Assembly (NCBI RefSeq): GCF_000283155.1 | Contig: NW_004454178.1 | Location: forward strand, 24,308,099-24,372,098 | Length of the DNA stretch: 64,000 bases | Direction: 5' to 3' | Origin: Ceratotherium simum simum | Lineage: Eukaryota > Chordata > Mammalia > Perissodactyla > Rhinocerotidae | Shown here: positions 46,850 through 57,864 of the stretch, in pieces | How the letters are laid out: each line of letters begins with the position of its first letter | Position numbering within the stretch: position 1 is the first letter of the stretch | Notes under the pieces: generated by a model | The model's database searches: none | Seen by the model: only the letters and a program-made list of their open reading frames with translations | Told to the model about the DNA's origin: nothing | Program-made: the position numbers and the translations under genes

Positions 46850-47095
46850 TAATTATAATAATAGCTAATGCTTATATGGAGAGTGACCACATGTCTTGTT
46901 TGCCCAAGACCATCCCATTCATACCTATAATCTCAGGATAATTACTAAGAGCGTCCCCTTTCTCTCTCATTTTGTCCTGGTTTGTACCCTATTTTTAGAG
47001 CATCTGCCACTTGTCATGCCCGGTTCACCGAGCTTCACATACATATTTCACTTCATCTGCACGTCATCCATCAGCAGTCGGTGCAGTGACACATG
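46850..47095 (-). mobile_element. MIR SINE, minus strand, interrupted
   Basis: The left piece 'ataatagctaatgcttata' and the right piece 'agcatctgccacttgtcatgc', 'gagcttcacatacatatttc' are consecutive parts of a reversed MIR. About 110 bases of unrelated sequence (46881-46992) separate them. Confidence 0.65.
46881..46992. mobile_element. Short DNA-transposon-like insertion in MIR
   Basis: 'gagtgaccacatgtcttg', 'gtttgcccaagaccatccc', 'ttactaagagcgtcccc' and 'ttgtcctggtttgtacc' follow a palindromic MER-type element I know by sequence ('gtgaccatatgtcctggtt...') but cannot name with certainty. The ends are decayed and I cannot define a clean target duplication. Confidence 0.5.
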
Positions 47096-47099
47096 AAGG

Positions 47100-48700
47100 G
47101 TGAGATGGGTCACTGAGTGGTGGCAAGGACTCTCTCAAGGTTGCAGAAGGTGACGTATGGTGGCCCCAGAGTGACCGAAGCCCACAGTGAAACTCTCATT
47201 ACTGTCCCCGCCTATGGGGTGGACTGGGAGGAGGGCAAAGGGCCCTGAAACAGGCAGCGAGGCCCCAAATGATGAGGACCCAGAAAGTAAAAGAAAGACT
47301 AAATTTAGTGACATCTCAAGCCCTCCCTTCCCCACCCTTCTGGCTTGGTGCGAGCCGATCAAACTGTAAAATGGATCAACAAACAGAGCTGCCATTTGCA
47401 ATAATATTCCTGTATCCAGGTCATCAGCTGCTCCCATAAAAGGAGTAAGATGTGAATGCATTCACAGGTTTTACTTCCTGTGTCCCATAAGCTTTGGCAA
47501 AGGCCAAATGTGTTACAGATAGCTTTGTTGAATCCGCAGGAGAAACAGTCTATAATTTTTCCTAAAGAATGATGGCTCTGACAGGGATGAGGTCGAATAA
47601 ACATTTATTTATCTCTCGCTTTCATAGGACAGATGGAGAAGTAGTTTTTGCTCAGGGAAAAGAAATGATTTTAGAAGCCTAAGTCGGTGGATATTGTTAC
47701 CAATTCCTGCTCAGTGCTGTGTTATTAACCAGATGGTGCATGTCTCATTTAAATTCCTCTATGGAACATCTGAGGAGACTGTTCGTGGACCAGGTTTAGA
47801 GCACTGTCACAGGATGATTATGTTGTGGTGGGTGTTGAAGCTGTTCCCTGCAAATATTCCCTCGTCCTACTGTTCCCTGCACAGACCCCCTTACGTGGCT
47901 TGATCTTTGTCTGCACTATGAAAGTGAGTTCCAGGTTATGATGATATAATCGCAGATTTTATAGGCTCTAACATTCATTTCATGTTCAATTTCCAAAACA
48001 GATGAAAATTTGTTTCGTAAATATGTTTATTTACATTGCACAATGCAATTGCCTTGCATATGTGCTGCACTGCCAAAGAGTGCAGGACGTTTCGTTCCTG
48101 CCACCGTTGAAAATAGATGCTTCTGATACATGGCAAGGGTCAGCAAGCAGGGCATGATTTTACGTTATTCTTAGAATTTTCTCACGTTCTTTGCAGTAAA
48201 GTATAAAATCCTGACCACCAAATTTAAAACTAAAAAGGGAAATGCTCTTCATTAAGATGGAATCTCTGTTAGTCTTTGAAATAGAAACGTTGCCCTTTAC
48301 CTATTTCTCCCCTTCATTCTGGATACTGGTGCCCTAAGCACCTGGCTTCCTACTTTTCCATTTTGGAATCATCACACGCCTTGTGTATTCAATGCTTTTA
48401 CTTTCCACTGCCCTTCCAGATGCAAACATCACGGCCAAAAGCTGCAGAAATGAGATCAGACAGATCTGAGGACCCCACCAACAGAACCTCAGCCTGATAA
48501 GTGTCCCCTCGGGAGCGACCCTCCATGCAAATGTTCCCTGTGAGGGAAAATACTGCTTCTCACTTTCCTTTGTGGGCGGCAACCTCCTTTCCTAGTGGGA
48601 AACTGCAGGAAGACTTGGACCTGATTCTGTTTTATGGTCTAACACAAGCCATTTAACCTCTTCCTTCTCAGAGTAGGTTCTCACCCTTGTGTCGTCACGA
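47100..48700. other. Unassigned DNA
   Basis: No repeat family or gene recognised over 1.6 kb. Several frames of 60-108 codons exist on both strands (47135-47461 minus, 47694-47903 plus, 48334-48582 minus), none with paired splice sites or a recognisable motif. This is one of the longer stretches without identifiable transposon sequence. Confidence 0.5.
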
Positions 48701-48704
48701 GGAT

Positions 48705-48796
48705 TTTTATTTTATTTTATTTTATTTTATTTTATTTTATTTTATTTTATTTTATTTTATTTTATTTTATTTTATTTTATTTTATTTTATTTTTAC
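48705..48796. repeat. (TTTTA)n pentanucleotide microsatellite
   Basis: About 18 uninterrupted TTTTA units on the plus strand. It abuts the 3' end of a minus-strand L1 and so probably grew from that element's A-rich tail (TAAAA)n. Confidence 0.95.
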
Positions 48797-49172
48797 TGTG
48801 GTAAGAACACAACATGAGATCTACTCTCTTAATAGATATTTAAATGTACAATACAGTATTGTTTTCCATAAACACAATGCTGTACACCGAATCTCTAGAA
48901 ATTATTCATCTTGCATAAGTGAAACTGTATACCCGTTGGTCAGCAACTCTCTTTCCCCTCCCCCCAGCCTCCAGCAACCACAATGCTATTCTTTGCTTCT
49001 ATGATCTTGCAGTATTCGTCCTTCTGTGCCTGGCTTATTTCACTTAGCATAATGTCTTCAAGGTTCATCCATGTTGTTGCATAGTGCAGCCTTTCCTTCT
49101 TTTTTAAGGATGAATAATAGTCCATTGTGTTTATATAACACATATTTTTTATCCATTCATTCATCAATGGAT
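48797..49172 (-). mobile_element. L1 3' UTR, minus strand (3' half of inverted insertion)
   Basis: Reversed L1 3' UTR: 'agatctactctcttaatag', 'aatacagtattgttttcc', 'ccaatgctattctttgc'-like wording, 'ttatttcacttagcataatg' and 'ttatccattcattcatc'. The 75-codon minus frame at 48940-49167 is the last part of ORF2 (it ends in 'WMNLEDIMLSE'). It stops at the sequence 'catcaatgg'. Confidence 0.85.
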
Positions 49173-49525
49173 GGCCAACAGGTATATGAAAAGATGCACA
49201 ACGTACTAATCATCGGGAAAATGCAGATCAAAACCACAGTGAGATCTCCCCTCACGTCTGCTTAGATGGCTGTTATCAAAAAAAAGACAAGTGTTGACAA
49301 AGATGCAGAGAAATGGAACGCTGTTGGTTGGAACAAAAACTGGTGCAGCCTTTATGGAAAACAGCATGGAGGTTCCTCAAAACGTTAAAAATAGAATTAC
49401 CATATGATCCCTTAATCCCACTTCTGGGTATTTACCCAAAAGGATTGAGATCAGGATCTTGAAACAATCTTAGCTCTGCCATGTTCCTTGGGGCAGTATT
49501 CACAATAGCTAAGGGTGGAAATATC
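49173..49525 (+). mobile_element. L1 ORF2 end, plus strand (inverted 5' half)
   Basis: Here L1 reads in the opposite orientation: 'ggccaacaggtatatgaaaag', 'gatcaaaaccacagtgag', 'gcagcctttatggaaaacag', 'ccatatgatcccttaatccc', 'cacaatagctaagggtgg'. In the L1 consensus this segment ends exactly where the minus-strand neighbour begins, so the two are the two halves of a single insertion with an inverted 5' end. Confidence 0.85.
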
Positions 49526-49529
49526 TTGA

Positions 49530-49985
49530 TGCGGTTTTAACCCATGAATTTCGGTGCTGAGTGCATTTGGCTGATGAGCTTCGAGCTCCTCCTCCTCACT
49601 CACCTGGCCCCCTCGCACCGAGATGATGTCATCTGCTTCCCACCTTGCCTGTCTTCCTCCTGCAGGCCCTCAGTCTCAAACACCGCCTGCACGCTGCTGC
49701 CAAAAATGATTCCACGAGGACCGCTGTATCCTGTGAAGCTGCTGCCTAATGATGCAGAACTCCTCATTTCCTACCCTTAATCTGTCATCGTATTCCTTCA
49801 TAGTTCCCAGCACCCCTCTGACGCTGAACTAGATCTCTACCCCAGAAACTCAAAACCCATCCTCACCATCACCTCGTCTCTCCTTTGCTCCCTGGCCCAC
49901 ATGCCCCCCCTCCTCTGCACCTGTATCCACCGTCAGGAACCGCGTTAGTCTCCTCCTTCACCCCTTCCTCTCCTAACACCCTTTG
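49530..49985. other. Unassigned pyrimidine-rich DNA
   Basis: C/T-rich sequence that loosely resembles L2 internal regions (a 78-codon plus frame lies at 49544-49780). No specific assignment. Confidence 0.4.
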
Positions 49986-49989
49986 GCCC

Positions 49990-50150
49990 CCACGTCTTTG
50001 AACTTTTACCGAATTTGCATCTGTAACAAATTACTTGCTGTTTAATTCTGGTCTGTCATACTACTCCTGTTGATCTTGGCTCTGAACTGTGCACTCCTTG
50101 AAGGTAGAAACTGTTTTTGTTATTCTGTGTCCTGATTCATGGTGTAGACC
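49990..50150 (+). mobile_element. Possible L2 3' fragment, plus strand
   Basis: 'actgtgcactccttgaaggtag' followed by 'gaaactgtttttgttattc' fits the L2 3' end ('...gctccttgagggcagg...'), but the flanks are too diverged for a firm call. Confidence 0.4.
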
Positions 50151-50615
50151 CAGAGAAAGAATCCTGCAGGAAAAGGCTTTCAACCTAAGGTCATTTGAAC
50201 ACCACCAGACCATTGCACTTTTTTACCCCTATGTTTTTCCAAACCAATTATTTTTTTTTAACTTAAATGAATTCTTTGTTAAAGGAACTATTTATCACCT
50301 CCAGAAATGGAAAACTGGTATCACTTGCCATCAGTAGAAGTTGGCTGTAAAACTAATTCCGTGTAAACAGAGCAATGCTATCAGATTCCACCTCCCCACG
50401 TCTGAGACCTGAGCTCTCTCAGTAGGAAATGGAGACTCGAAGTGTCAGGGATGTGATAAAGACATGCAAGGAAGGAACTAAAGCTCTTGTTGTATCCAGA
50501 AAGAGCTAAAAAGGGAGCAACTTTTTCACTCTGTGATTCACAGTTGTTGAATCCAATGTCCAGTTCCACCTAAAATCGCATTCAGCCTACACTCGGCCTC
50601 CCTGGTGCAGATTCC
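50150..50615. other. Unassigned DNA
   Basis: No repeat or gene recognised; the frames at 50089-50337 (plus) and 50381-50569 (minus) are unsupported. Confidence 0.5.
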
Positions 50616-50619
50616 AATA

Positions 50620-50815
50620 ACTACCGTCTATTGTGTGGTTTTCAGATATTGGGTCCTAAGTATTATCTCATCCAAGCCACCCAAAAGTTCTCCGAAGAAG
50701 GTACTGTTGTCCCCCATTTTCCAGATGAGAAAATGGAGGCACAGAAGGATAAAGTAGCTTGCCCAAGACCACACAGTAGTAGGTGGCTGAGTCAGGATCC
50801 AGTCAGGATGACAGC
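50620..50815 (-). mobile_element. MIR SINE, minus strand
   Basis: Reversed MIR: 'aagtattatctcatccaagcc', 'ccattttccagatgagaaaa', 'ggaggcacagaaggataaag', 'cttgcccaagaccacacag', 'aggtggctgagtcaggatcc'. The frame at 50631-50849 is a by-product. Confidence 0.9.
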
Positions 50816-50819
50816 AGCC

Positions 50820-53040
50820 ATTCTAAGTTGTAAAACAGAGAGAATTTAATCGAAGGACTTCACAGGATGGAAGCTGGAATCACGAGGGGCTCATGTAGCA
50901 GGAGCTAGCCCATGGAAGGAAGGAGGCTCGGTGGCTCTGGGAGAAGCTGCCCAATCAAAGGGAGTAGGAACAACACCCCGGCTCCTCCTTCCTCCTACAC
51001 ATCCATCTCCTGCCAGGCTCCCATTGGCCAAACCCAATCAAAAGCCAGACACATGGGAGACCCGGGATCCCAGCCTGAAGAGGCCAGACCTCTCTGATAT
51101 GAGCGGAGAGGGGCAGAGCTGGGGGAAGGTGCCTCCGAGACCACCAGGAGCAGGCTTGCTCAGGCAGCCCGGCCCTGGCATCTTCTCGCCTGCACAGTAC
51201 CACGCAGCAGTTGACTGTTGGATTTCATGTGAGACATTAATTTGTGTACGTTCTCCCTCATTCCAAAAAGAGGTGGGCGTGCCGTGCTTCCCAGCTTCAC
51301 GGATGTTTGCTGGGCTATGTAGAGCTACATGGACTGCCCGAAGGCAAACTTTCCTCTCCTCTCTTAAGTTCACTGAAAAGATGGTGCAGAATGTCCCAGA
51401 TTGGGAGAAGTAAAAAGGTAATGCCATTTTTTTTATTGGACTGAGAACAGATCTGAGGTTACAGGGCCTGTGGACAGGGTTACCTGCACTCCACTCTGTC
51501 CAAATTCTAGGAGGAGGCTGGGCCTCCTAGCGGCCGATGGAGACATTTAAGAGTCTGAGTCCCAGCATCGGACCCTCCATCTCGGCCAGGGCTTCCAGCT
51601 CTGCAGGAGCACAGAGCAGAGAGCTGCCAGACCACACACGTGACAGATTGAATATCAGAGGCCCTTTCCTGTTGGGGGTGGGCAACAAGTAAACCTAGGA
51701 ACATGGGGGTTGGGCAGAGCAACAGTAACAAGAGGCTCAGTTCTCTCCAGTCTGGTGAGTTGAACATGTGGAGTTAAGTTCAGATTAATTTGAAGAAAAT
51801 GAAGACGTGCTATTTCTTGCATGCCTGAGCTCACGGACTGAAATTCTCAGCTGCCCAGTGATGTGGAAACTGAGGGGATGGTATGAGGCAAGTCCCCCAA
51901 CCTCTGCCAAACCTGAGTTGGTTTATTTGAGTCCCAGTGGCCAGAAGTTGATAGATATTTGTTAATGGAACAGTCTGTGGGACCCTGAGCAAAAAGCAGA
52001 CCACTACTTTGGCTAGGACAAAACTCTAAAGGGCCCCATCCTGCAGGAATCCTCTTACCCAAGGGAAGATTGCAGAATTGGGAAAGTGGTTTCCTATCGA
52101 GGCACCGACAGCTGAGGCAGTGGAAGCAGAATGGGTGAAGGACTTGTCACTGATCACAGGAGAGCTGCCCTCAGAGGTCCTGGATTCGCAGGGCCAAAGC
52201 CCCATCATTCTTTGGGCAGGAGCAGTAATGAGACTTCTGGTCCACCCCCACCTGGGAAGGGGCAGGGCATTTGGGATCCCTTGGATTATTAAAAATCAAA
52301 TAAGTGTTTTTTCTTCTAATCATTTCTTTTTACAACCAACTTAAGGCAGGTCCTCAACAACAGGCAGGTCCCCATATCTGTGTCTTCTTTTATTAGCTTT
52401 AACTGAAGTTCAGCAAACCAAGGACATCATTCATGTTTCTTGCACTGAAAATCTCAAGCTGTACTGTTTCCAAAGAAGCACTTATCTGAAAATAATAGAG
52501 TCTCCTGAGAATTTGCTTCCTGTTTCCAGAGAAAAGAATCATGTTATCAGCTTGATTCTTGTTGAGAAATGCCTTTCATGTCACAGGCTACTGTTCCACT
52601 GAAGCTGATTTGCTTCTAAATTTCCTGGAAGGATCTTGGCCATGAAGTTTAGTGGCACGTATGCCAGAAGGTGACCCAAAGTTCCATACAGGCACCCAAC
52701 AGTCCCTGAGGGAGAGTCCCAGCCCAGGAGTCTAGGGCCTGATGCCCACAGTGCAGCAGGCCCCCTGGCACTGGCTGGCTGTCTCAGCTCCTGCTCTGTA
52801 TGTGCCACCGTGACCTGACCTGGGCCACTCCAGACTACCCCACCTTGGAGAAATAGAAGGGGCTGGGGCTGACCCTCAGAACTCGGGCAATGATGATGAA
52901 GAGTGGGGAGGACCACTGACATTATGTCCCCGGGACTGAAATTCTTAGACTTCTCAGGGTAAAAGTTACATGTTCAGAAATAAGCAGATACCATCCAAGT
53001 TTAGGTTTTAACATGATCAGTTACCATTTGACATCATTCC
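50820..53040. other. Unassigned, relatively GC-rich DNA
   Basis: 50860-51100 has the feel of an old interspersed repeat ('ctcccattggccaaacccaa'), which I cannot name. Overlapping frames of 60-160 codons on both strands at 50912-51444 reflect GC content. 52078-52344 (plus, 88 codons) and 52581-52922 (minus, 113 codons) are open but unmatched and have no splice pair. Confidence 0.4.
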
Positions 53041-53041
53041 T

Positions 53042-53407
53042 GTGACCTATTGGGTGATTTCTTGGAAATATCCAAATTCTTGGGAACTCTGGGTAATTGC
53101 GCTTACAAAACTGAAACAAAAAATGAGCGGAAATCTCAGGCCTTTACAAGAAAAGGAGCCAAGAATAAAGCTTTGGGCCTCTCAGAAGGACCATAGCAGA
53201 GGGTGGAGTCCCTCGGATGTCCCTGTGGCACTCGTTAACCTTAACCTTCGTCAAGGCCCTTGGACAAAATCTGTGCTTTGCACATTAGAGCAGATATGGG
53301 TGGTGGGAGGAGGAAAGCCAATTTGTTGGGGAGGAATTACTCAGAACTGTCTCACAGGCCTGGAGGAACAAAAGAAGACCATTTGCAACTGGAACAGAAG
53401 CCTCTGA
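53042..53407 (+). other. 121-codon open frame of unknown nature
   Basis: The longest open plus-strand frame in this region without a repeat explanation. The translation is rich in Trp, Lys and Gln ('RPLQEKEPRIKLWASQ', 'NLNLRQGPWTKSV') and vaguely suggests a decayed retroelement polyprotein, but I recognise no motif. No ATG context or splice signal supports expression. It could be a fragment of an old LTR element. Confidence 0.2.
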
Positions 53408-53409
53408 AA

Positions 53410-54168
53410 GAATGTCTTTTAGAGTCAGAGATGTGAGGGGTTGATACGCTCTCAGGCTGTCCCCCTATTTGCATTTTAACTGTCGTTTGCAAGGAAAGCC
53501 ATTGTTAACAGGGAAGACGCCGCCCCTGTACACACTGTCTGGGCAGCTGCACACTCTGCCTATTGTTGGCAGGTGTTTCTGAGGGACATCGGTTGTTTCA
53601 GTACTTTTCTCTCAGTTTCTTTTGGTATGTTAACGTATGCTTCTCCTTTGAAAGAATTTTGTCCATTGTTTCACTCATGCAAATAAATAGAGAAATGGAA
53701 TTCCAAACTATTCACCTATGTATGAGATATTTATAATAAATAACTGGAAGAAGGATACCTTCTCTATAGATATCTCATAGGGAGACAGATAAACCAAGGC
53801 ACGTGAAAGATTTATAAACTATAGAATGCTGTGCAGATGCTGTATACTCGTGTTAGGTGTTGTCTTTATATTCTCCACATTGAGGACGATTGATGTCATT
53901 CCCAAAGGTGCTGAGCTGTCATGAGTCAATTAACAGAATTCCATTTGAAAGACCAGGAACTGTAGAAAGAGGTTTCAGTGAAGTACTGGGATTTACCATC
54001 CAGAAAATCCCATTTCATCCGTGATTCTCTTGCACAGTTATCACAGAAGAGAAGTGATGAGAAAAACTATCCAAAGCTTAGAAATAAGAAAAAAAAGTTA
54101 CTGCGTGCCCTTTCAATGTCCTACTAGAACAACATCTATCAATTTAACAAGCCCATCCAAGGAGCATC
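53410..54168. other. Unassigned DNA
   Basis: No gene or repeat recognised; ordinary AT-rich sequence. Confidence 0.55.
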
Positions 54169-54183
54169 TAAAACTCTAGAAGA

Positions 54184-54510
54184 GAGGCCAGCCCTGTGGC
54201 TTAGCAGTTAAGTGCATGCACTCTGCTACTGGCAGCCTGGGTTCGGAACCCCGGGCACGCACTGACGCACCACTTGTCCAACCATGCTGAGGCGGCGTCC
54301 CACATACAGCAACTAGAAGGATGTGTAACTATGACATACAACTATCTACTAGGGCTTTGGGGAGAAAAAGGGGAAAAAAAGGAGGAGGATTGGCAATAGA
54401 TGTTAGCTCAGGGCCGGTCTTCCTCTGCAAAAAAAAAGAGGAGGATTGGCATGGATGTTAGCTCAAGGCTGATCTTCCTCACCAAAAAAAATATATATAT
54501 GTATATATAT
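54184..54510 (+). mobile_element. ERE SINE, long composite form, with perfect target duplication
   Basis: tRNA-like head 'gggttcggaaccccgggc' (B-box), then the ERE2-type middle 'catacaactatctactagggc', then two successive ERE1-type tail modules ('gcaatagatgttagctcagg' and 'ggcatggatgttagctcaagg'), and a tail that degenerates into an (AT)n. Flanked by an identical 15-bp repeat TAAAACTCTAGAAGA at 54169-54183 and 54511-54525. It is the longest (327 bp) and one of the best preserved EREs here. Confidence 0.95.
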
Positions 54511-54529
54511 TAAAACTCTAGAAGAAAGG

Positions 54530-55230
54530 TTTTTTTTAATTTGATTTAATATTTACTATTGATGTGAGGGTAAAATAATGTGACGAATGATAATGTCCAA
54601 ATTATTTCTGTCCAGTAGAGAAGATCAAACTCCAATTTTTTGTTGCTATTTTTTGGAGGTTTTTTGTTTTTTTGCCCTGTAAGCCATTACTAGTTTTGTT
54701 TCTAATTTTGCAAGCTTATTCAACATTCTTTTCCCCGTTGATCATCTACACTAGTCTCTTCTTTTGAACCGGCTTTCATCCTTTGGGTCCCCTCATTAAT
54801 GAGTTAAATAAACCTTCAAAACATGCTCACTGTGTATTTGTATGAGTTATGTTTTATAAGCTTTAGAAAATAACACTCTAACAGCTGTATGGTAATGTTT
54901 TTAGAAACTAGTGATAGTCTTGGTGCTCGATTTATAGCAACAGATCCTAACTAGAGAAGGAGCCTTCACACGTATTCCTAACTATAAGAAAGTCAACCAA
55001 AGAATTGTCTGAGGGAATCTTGAGAAGCCACCATTGACTTGGAAGAAATATCCTCATGGTTGAGCATCCATTACAGCATAAATTTTACAAGCATATCGAA
55101 AAATATTTTATGGGTAGCAGCTGAAAGAAATTTTATTTCCATTTCTTGAATGTGAGTGAAATCATAGCTGGTCTTCTTTTGTTGTTCATGGAGTAATTAC
55201 TCAGTCATGGTCTCCACTGACCTTTCCTCA
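54530..55230. other. Unassigned AT-rich DNA
   Basis: No repeat or gene recognised; T-rich stretch at 54640-54680. Confidence 0.5.
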
Positions 55231-55235
55231 CAAAG

Positions 55236-55383
55236 TCATGTTATTCTAGAAGCAAACAGTAAAAAGGAAGATAATCCAGTAAAGAATCCTACTTTATATC
55301 TTTTCTGTATGGAACAATTGACAGTTTTTCCAGGAAAAGTCAACTTGTTTGTAGTGGCAGATATCAGCAGGAGAGCTCCAGGG
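55236..55383 (+). other. Weak candidate exon
   Basis: An acceptor-like 'cctttcctcacaaag' (ending 55235) is followed by about 49 open codons with a protein-like translation ('KNPTLYLFCMEQLTVFPGK'), ending at possible donors with GT at 55384 or 55386. The entry phase (one base completing a codon) is compatible with the exit phase of the candidate exon at 32785-33014, a one-in-three coincidence. No family recognised. Confidence 0.2.
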
Positions 55384-55389
55384 GTGTAA

Positions 55390-56215
55390 TGGCTTTAGGA
55401 AAGGAAATTCAGCTGCACGGTGTCCTTTCTAGTCTTCACACGAAGACCTTGAGAGCTTTCCCAGGGCTATTTTGCTTATCTGCCGCAGCTGTATAATTTG
55501 TAGGGTCAGAGAAAGTCAAAGTATCAGGGTGCTCATGGATCAAGTGGACCCTCCTAAATGTTAACTTTCTGACTTTCATTTGGAGAGATCTGGGAGGTTT
55601 TCTATATAAAGTGTTGGCTAATTAGAAGTTTAGGAGTCTTGTGATGAACAAAATACATTTTCCCTCTGGATTCTCCTAGAAGACAATGTGAAGGGTAGTG
55701 AGCTACTATCTCTCTAGAGATGTACAGCTCCTCAGGCCAGCTTAGTGGTTGAGACAAGCAATTTTATAGTGAAATGAGGAGACTGAATGGCCAGACTGAC
55801 CAAAATGTGTGTCGAACTGAAATGCCACACTTCTAGAAATTTCTACCAGTCAAGTTGCATCTTTGGATTAAGGCATATGTCTCCAGAAAACACTTGTTAA
55901 AATAGAATATGTTATTTGGGAGGAATAGCTTATTAGCTAATTAGTGCTTATGAATTTCTTATTAGAAAAAACAGCACAGAGATGAGGAGAAGTCGAGGTA
56001 AGAAGAGAATTCAAGAGACCTCCCTGTGATGAAGGGCTGCCCTGGGAAGGGTTTGGTTTTGTTTGGAGCTGGGGTGGGGGATGTGGACAGTGCTGGGCAA
56101 GGGCTGGCAGGACAGCTGAAGGAAAACAAAGAAGAAAGTCTCTATTTCCCAGTTTTTCCAAAAGACCCTGAGGTTCACATAACATTTTGTTGTTTCTATA
56201 ATCTCTGATGGTTAA
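55390..56215. other. Unassigned DNA
   Basis: Nothing recognised. The minus-strand frame 55937-56299 extends into the CA repeat and is an artefact. Confidence 0.5.
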
Positions 56216-56219
56216 ATCA

Positions 56220-56235
56220 CACATGCGCGCACGCG

Positions 56236-56282
<47 letters not shown>
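56220..56282. repeat. (CG)n-(CA)n microsatellite
   Basis: Starts with alternating CG units ('gcgcgcacgcgcgcgca') and continues as about 19 CA units on the plus strand. Alternating purine-pyrimidine with CpG gives Z-DNA potential. Confidence 0.95.
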
Positions 56283-56285
<3 letters not shown>

Positions 56286-56334
56286 CTCACAGAGCCCATA
56301 CAGCTTCATAATGGTCATCATGAGAGGGGCTTTG

Positions 56335-56515
56335 ACGTCAAAAAGTCCACGTTCGTACCCAAGCTTTGCCTCTTCCACACTCTGTGACCTCAGATAAGTT
56401 ACCAAACTTCTCGACTCTCATTTTGTCATCTGTCAAATGGAAGCAGTAGCCCTTTGAGGGGATTGCTGAGCCTGGCATGTGACAAGTGTTCAATAAATGT
56501 TGGCAACTGGCATCC
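56335..56515 (+). mobile_element. MIR SINE, plus strand
   Basis: 'actctgtgacctcagataag', 'cattttgtcatctgtcaaatgg' and 'tgacaagtgttcaataaatg' follow the MIR consensus. A short second MIR-like tail ('gttcctggcacagagcagagc') appears at about 56715-56745. Confidence 0.8.
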
Positions 56516-56519
56516 AATT

Positions 56520-57860
56520 AAGTCGACCTACTGACAGAAACATCCGGCTATTTCTTGGGAGATGCACCTGGCAATTCAAGTGGCTTGAGTCTTGGTATTG
56601 CTGGAGTTCTCATATGAAGTATCGCGGTCTACCTAATGCTTCCACTGGGAAGAGTATATTCTTGTCATTGACATTGGACAATGACGTTTTATATAAAAAG
56701 TGAAGCACCTAGCAGAGTTCCTGGCACAGAGCAGAGCTCAGTTAACCTTTGCTCCATCCTTCAACATTATATTTTATCCTCAACCATAGTTCCCGCTGTG
56801 GATGCTGACCAACCCTTGGAAGGTACTAATTATCTGAAGTATAGACAGAAATCTGTGAGACACTCATAGAGCTGAGGTCCCCGTGGTAGTTTAGGACCAC
56901 AGCTCATACAGGGTGCCTGGGTAAGTCAAGAAACGTCTTCCTCGAGCAGATCTTGAAACATAGAGTCTAGGCACCCTGGTTAATAGCCCAAAATGCAGCA
57001 AAGGAGGGAAAATGTTTCTCTAATGCCAGGTAGAAAGTAAATTTTCCTCTTGGTGAGTTGGATAAAAGAGGCCTTTTTCTTCTGCCTAAGCTATTACCTA
57101 AACAAATAAACAAAAGACTCTCAGGATGACGTGAAACTTCAACAAGAATATATGAAGATGAGCACTTATAGAATTACAACTCTTCTTCATTGTACTTATT
57201 TAAATCTTCACATATTTGGCCTTTGTTTCAGACTTTCATAAAGTGGACAAGAGGAGCAACAAATTTGTTTCACACAAATTGCTAGGGCAGCCCTCGCTTC
57301 CTCAGGTCCCAGCTGCTTCCAGGGTGACACATATAAGTCAGGCCCTGAGTAACTCTCTCAGGGGGACTGAGACTAGGGCCCTTGCCGGCCTTGCCTCAGG
57401 AGACCTGCTAAGGTCTGGAAGTTACCTCACTGGCTTTGGATTTCAATACTTCCCATGCCACATCACTCCACTTCTCTCAAAGAGCCATTGTCACTGAGAT
57501 GTTCTCTTCCTGGTCAGATTTGAAGGCTTTCACTCCTTTCTCTGCAGCAGTTAGTTTCCAAGCTTTTGCTGCCAGCACTGTGCTCAAGTTGGCCCCATTG
57601 GTGGCCTTCAAGGATGGTCTTGGCATTCCCTTTCCTTCAAAGCAACTGTTGATGACGCTCTTTGCCAGGGGATAGGGGAGGAAGGTTGGAGAGATGTTCT
57701 CCCTCTACTGACATCACATGTTGGCCAGATTTTTGTGTTATGGGATTCCTAGATAAAGAAAGTTGGTCAGAGAACACTTGAAAGGTATCATGCATTGAAA
57801 CTATTTCTTCAGCCTGACCAAAAACTAGCTTTGGTTCTTCTCATCACTCTCCCTCCATCT
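56520..57860. other. Unassigned DNA
   Basis: No repeat family recognised beyond the MIR tail near 56720. 57230-57680 is GC-richer with open frames at 57216-57497 and 57436-57675 that do not resemble a known protein. 57840-57864 provides a strong acceptor for the next feature. Confidence 0.45.
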
Positions 57861-57864
57861 GCAG

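Noticed and set aside
48687..49004. 105-codon frame of Phe/Ile/Leu/Tyr repeats
   Set aside because: It translates the (TTTTA)n microsatellite.
50931..51413. 160-codon plus-strand frame
   Set aside because: Several overlapping frames on both strands are open here because of GC richness. The translation is Pro/Ser/Gly-rich without family features, and part of the sequence looks like an old interspersed repeat.
56217..56405. Cys-Val repeat 'protein' on the minus strand
   Set aside because: It translates the (CA)n microsatellite.
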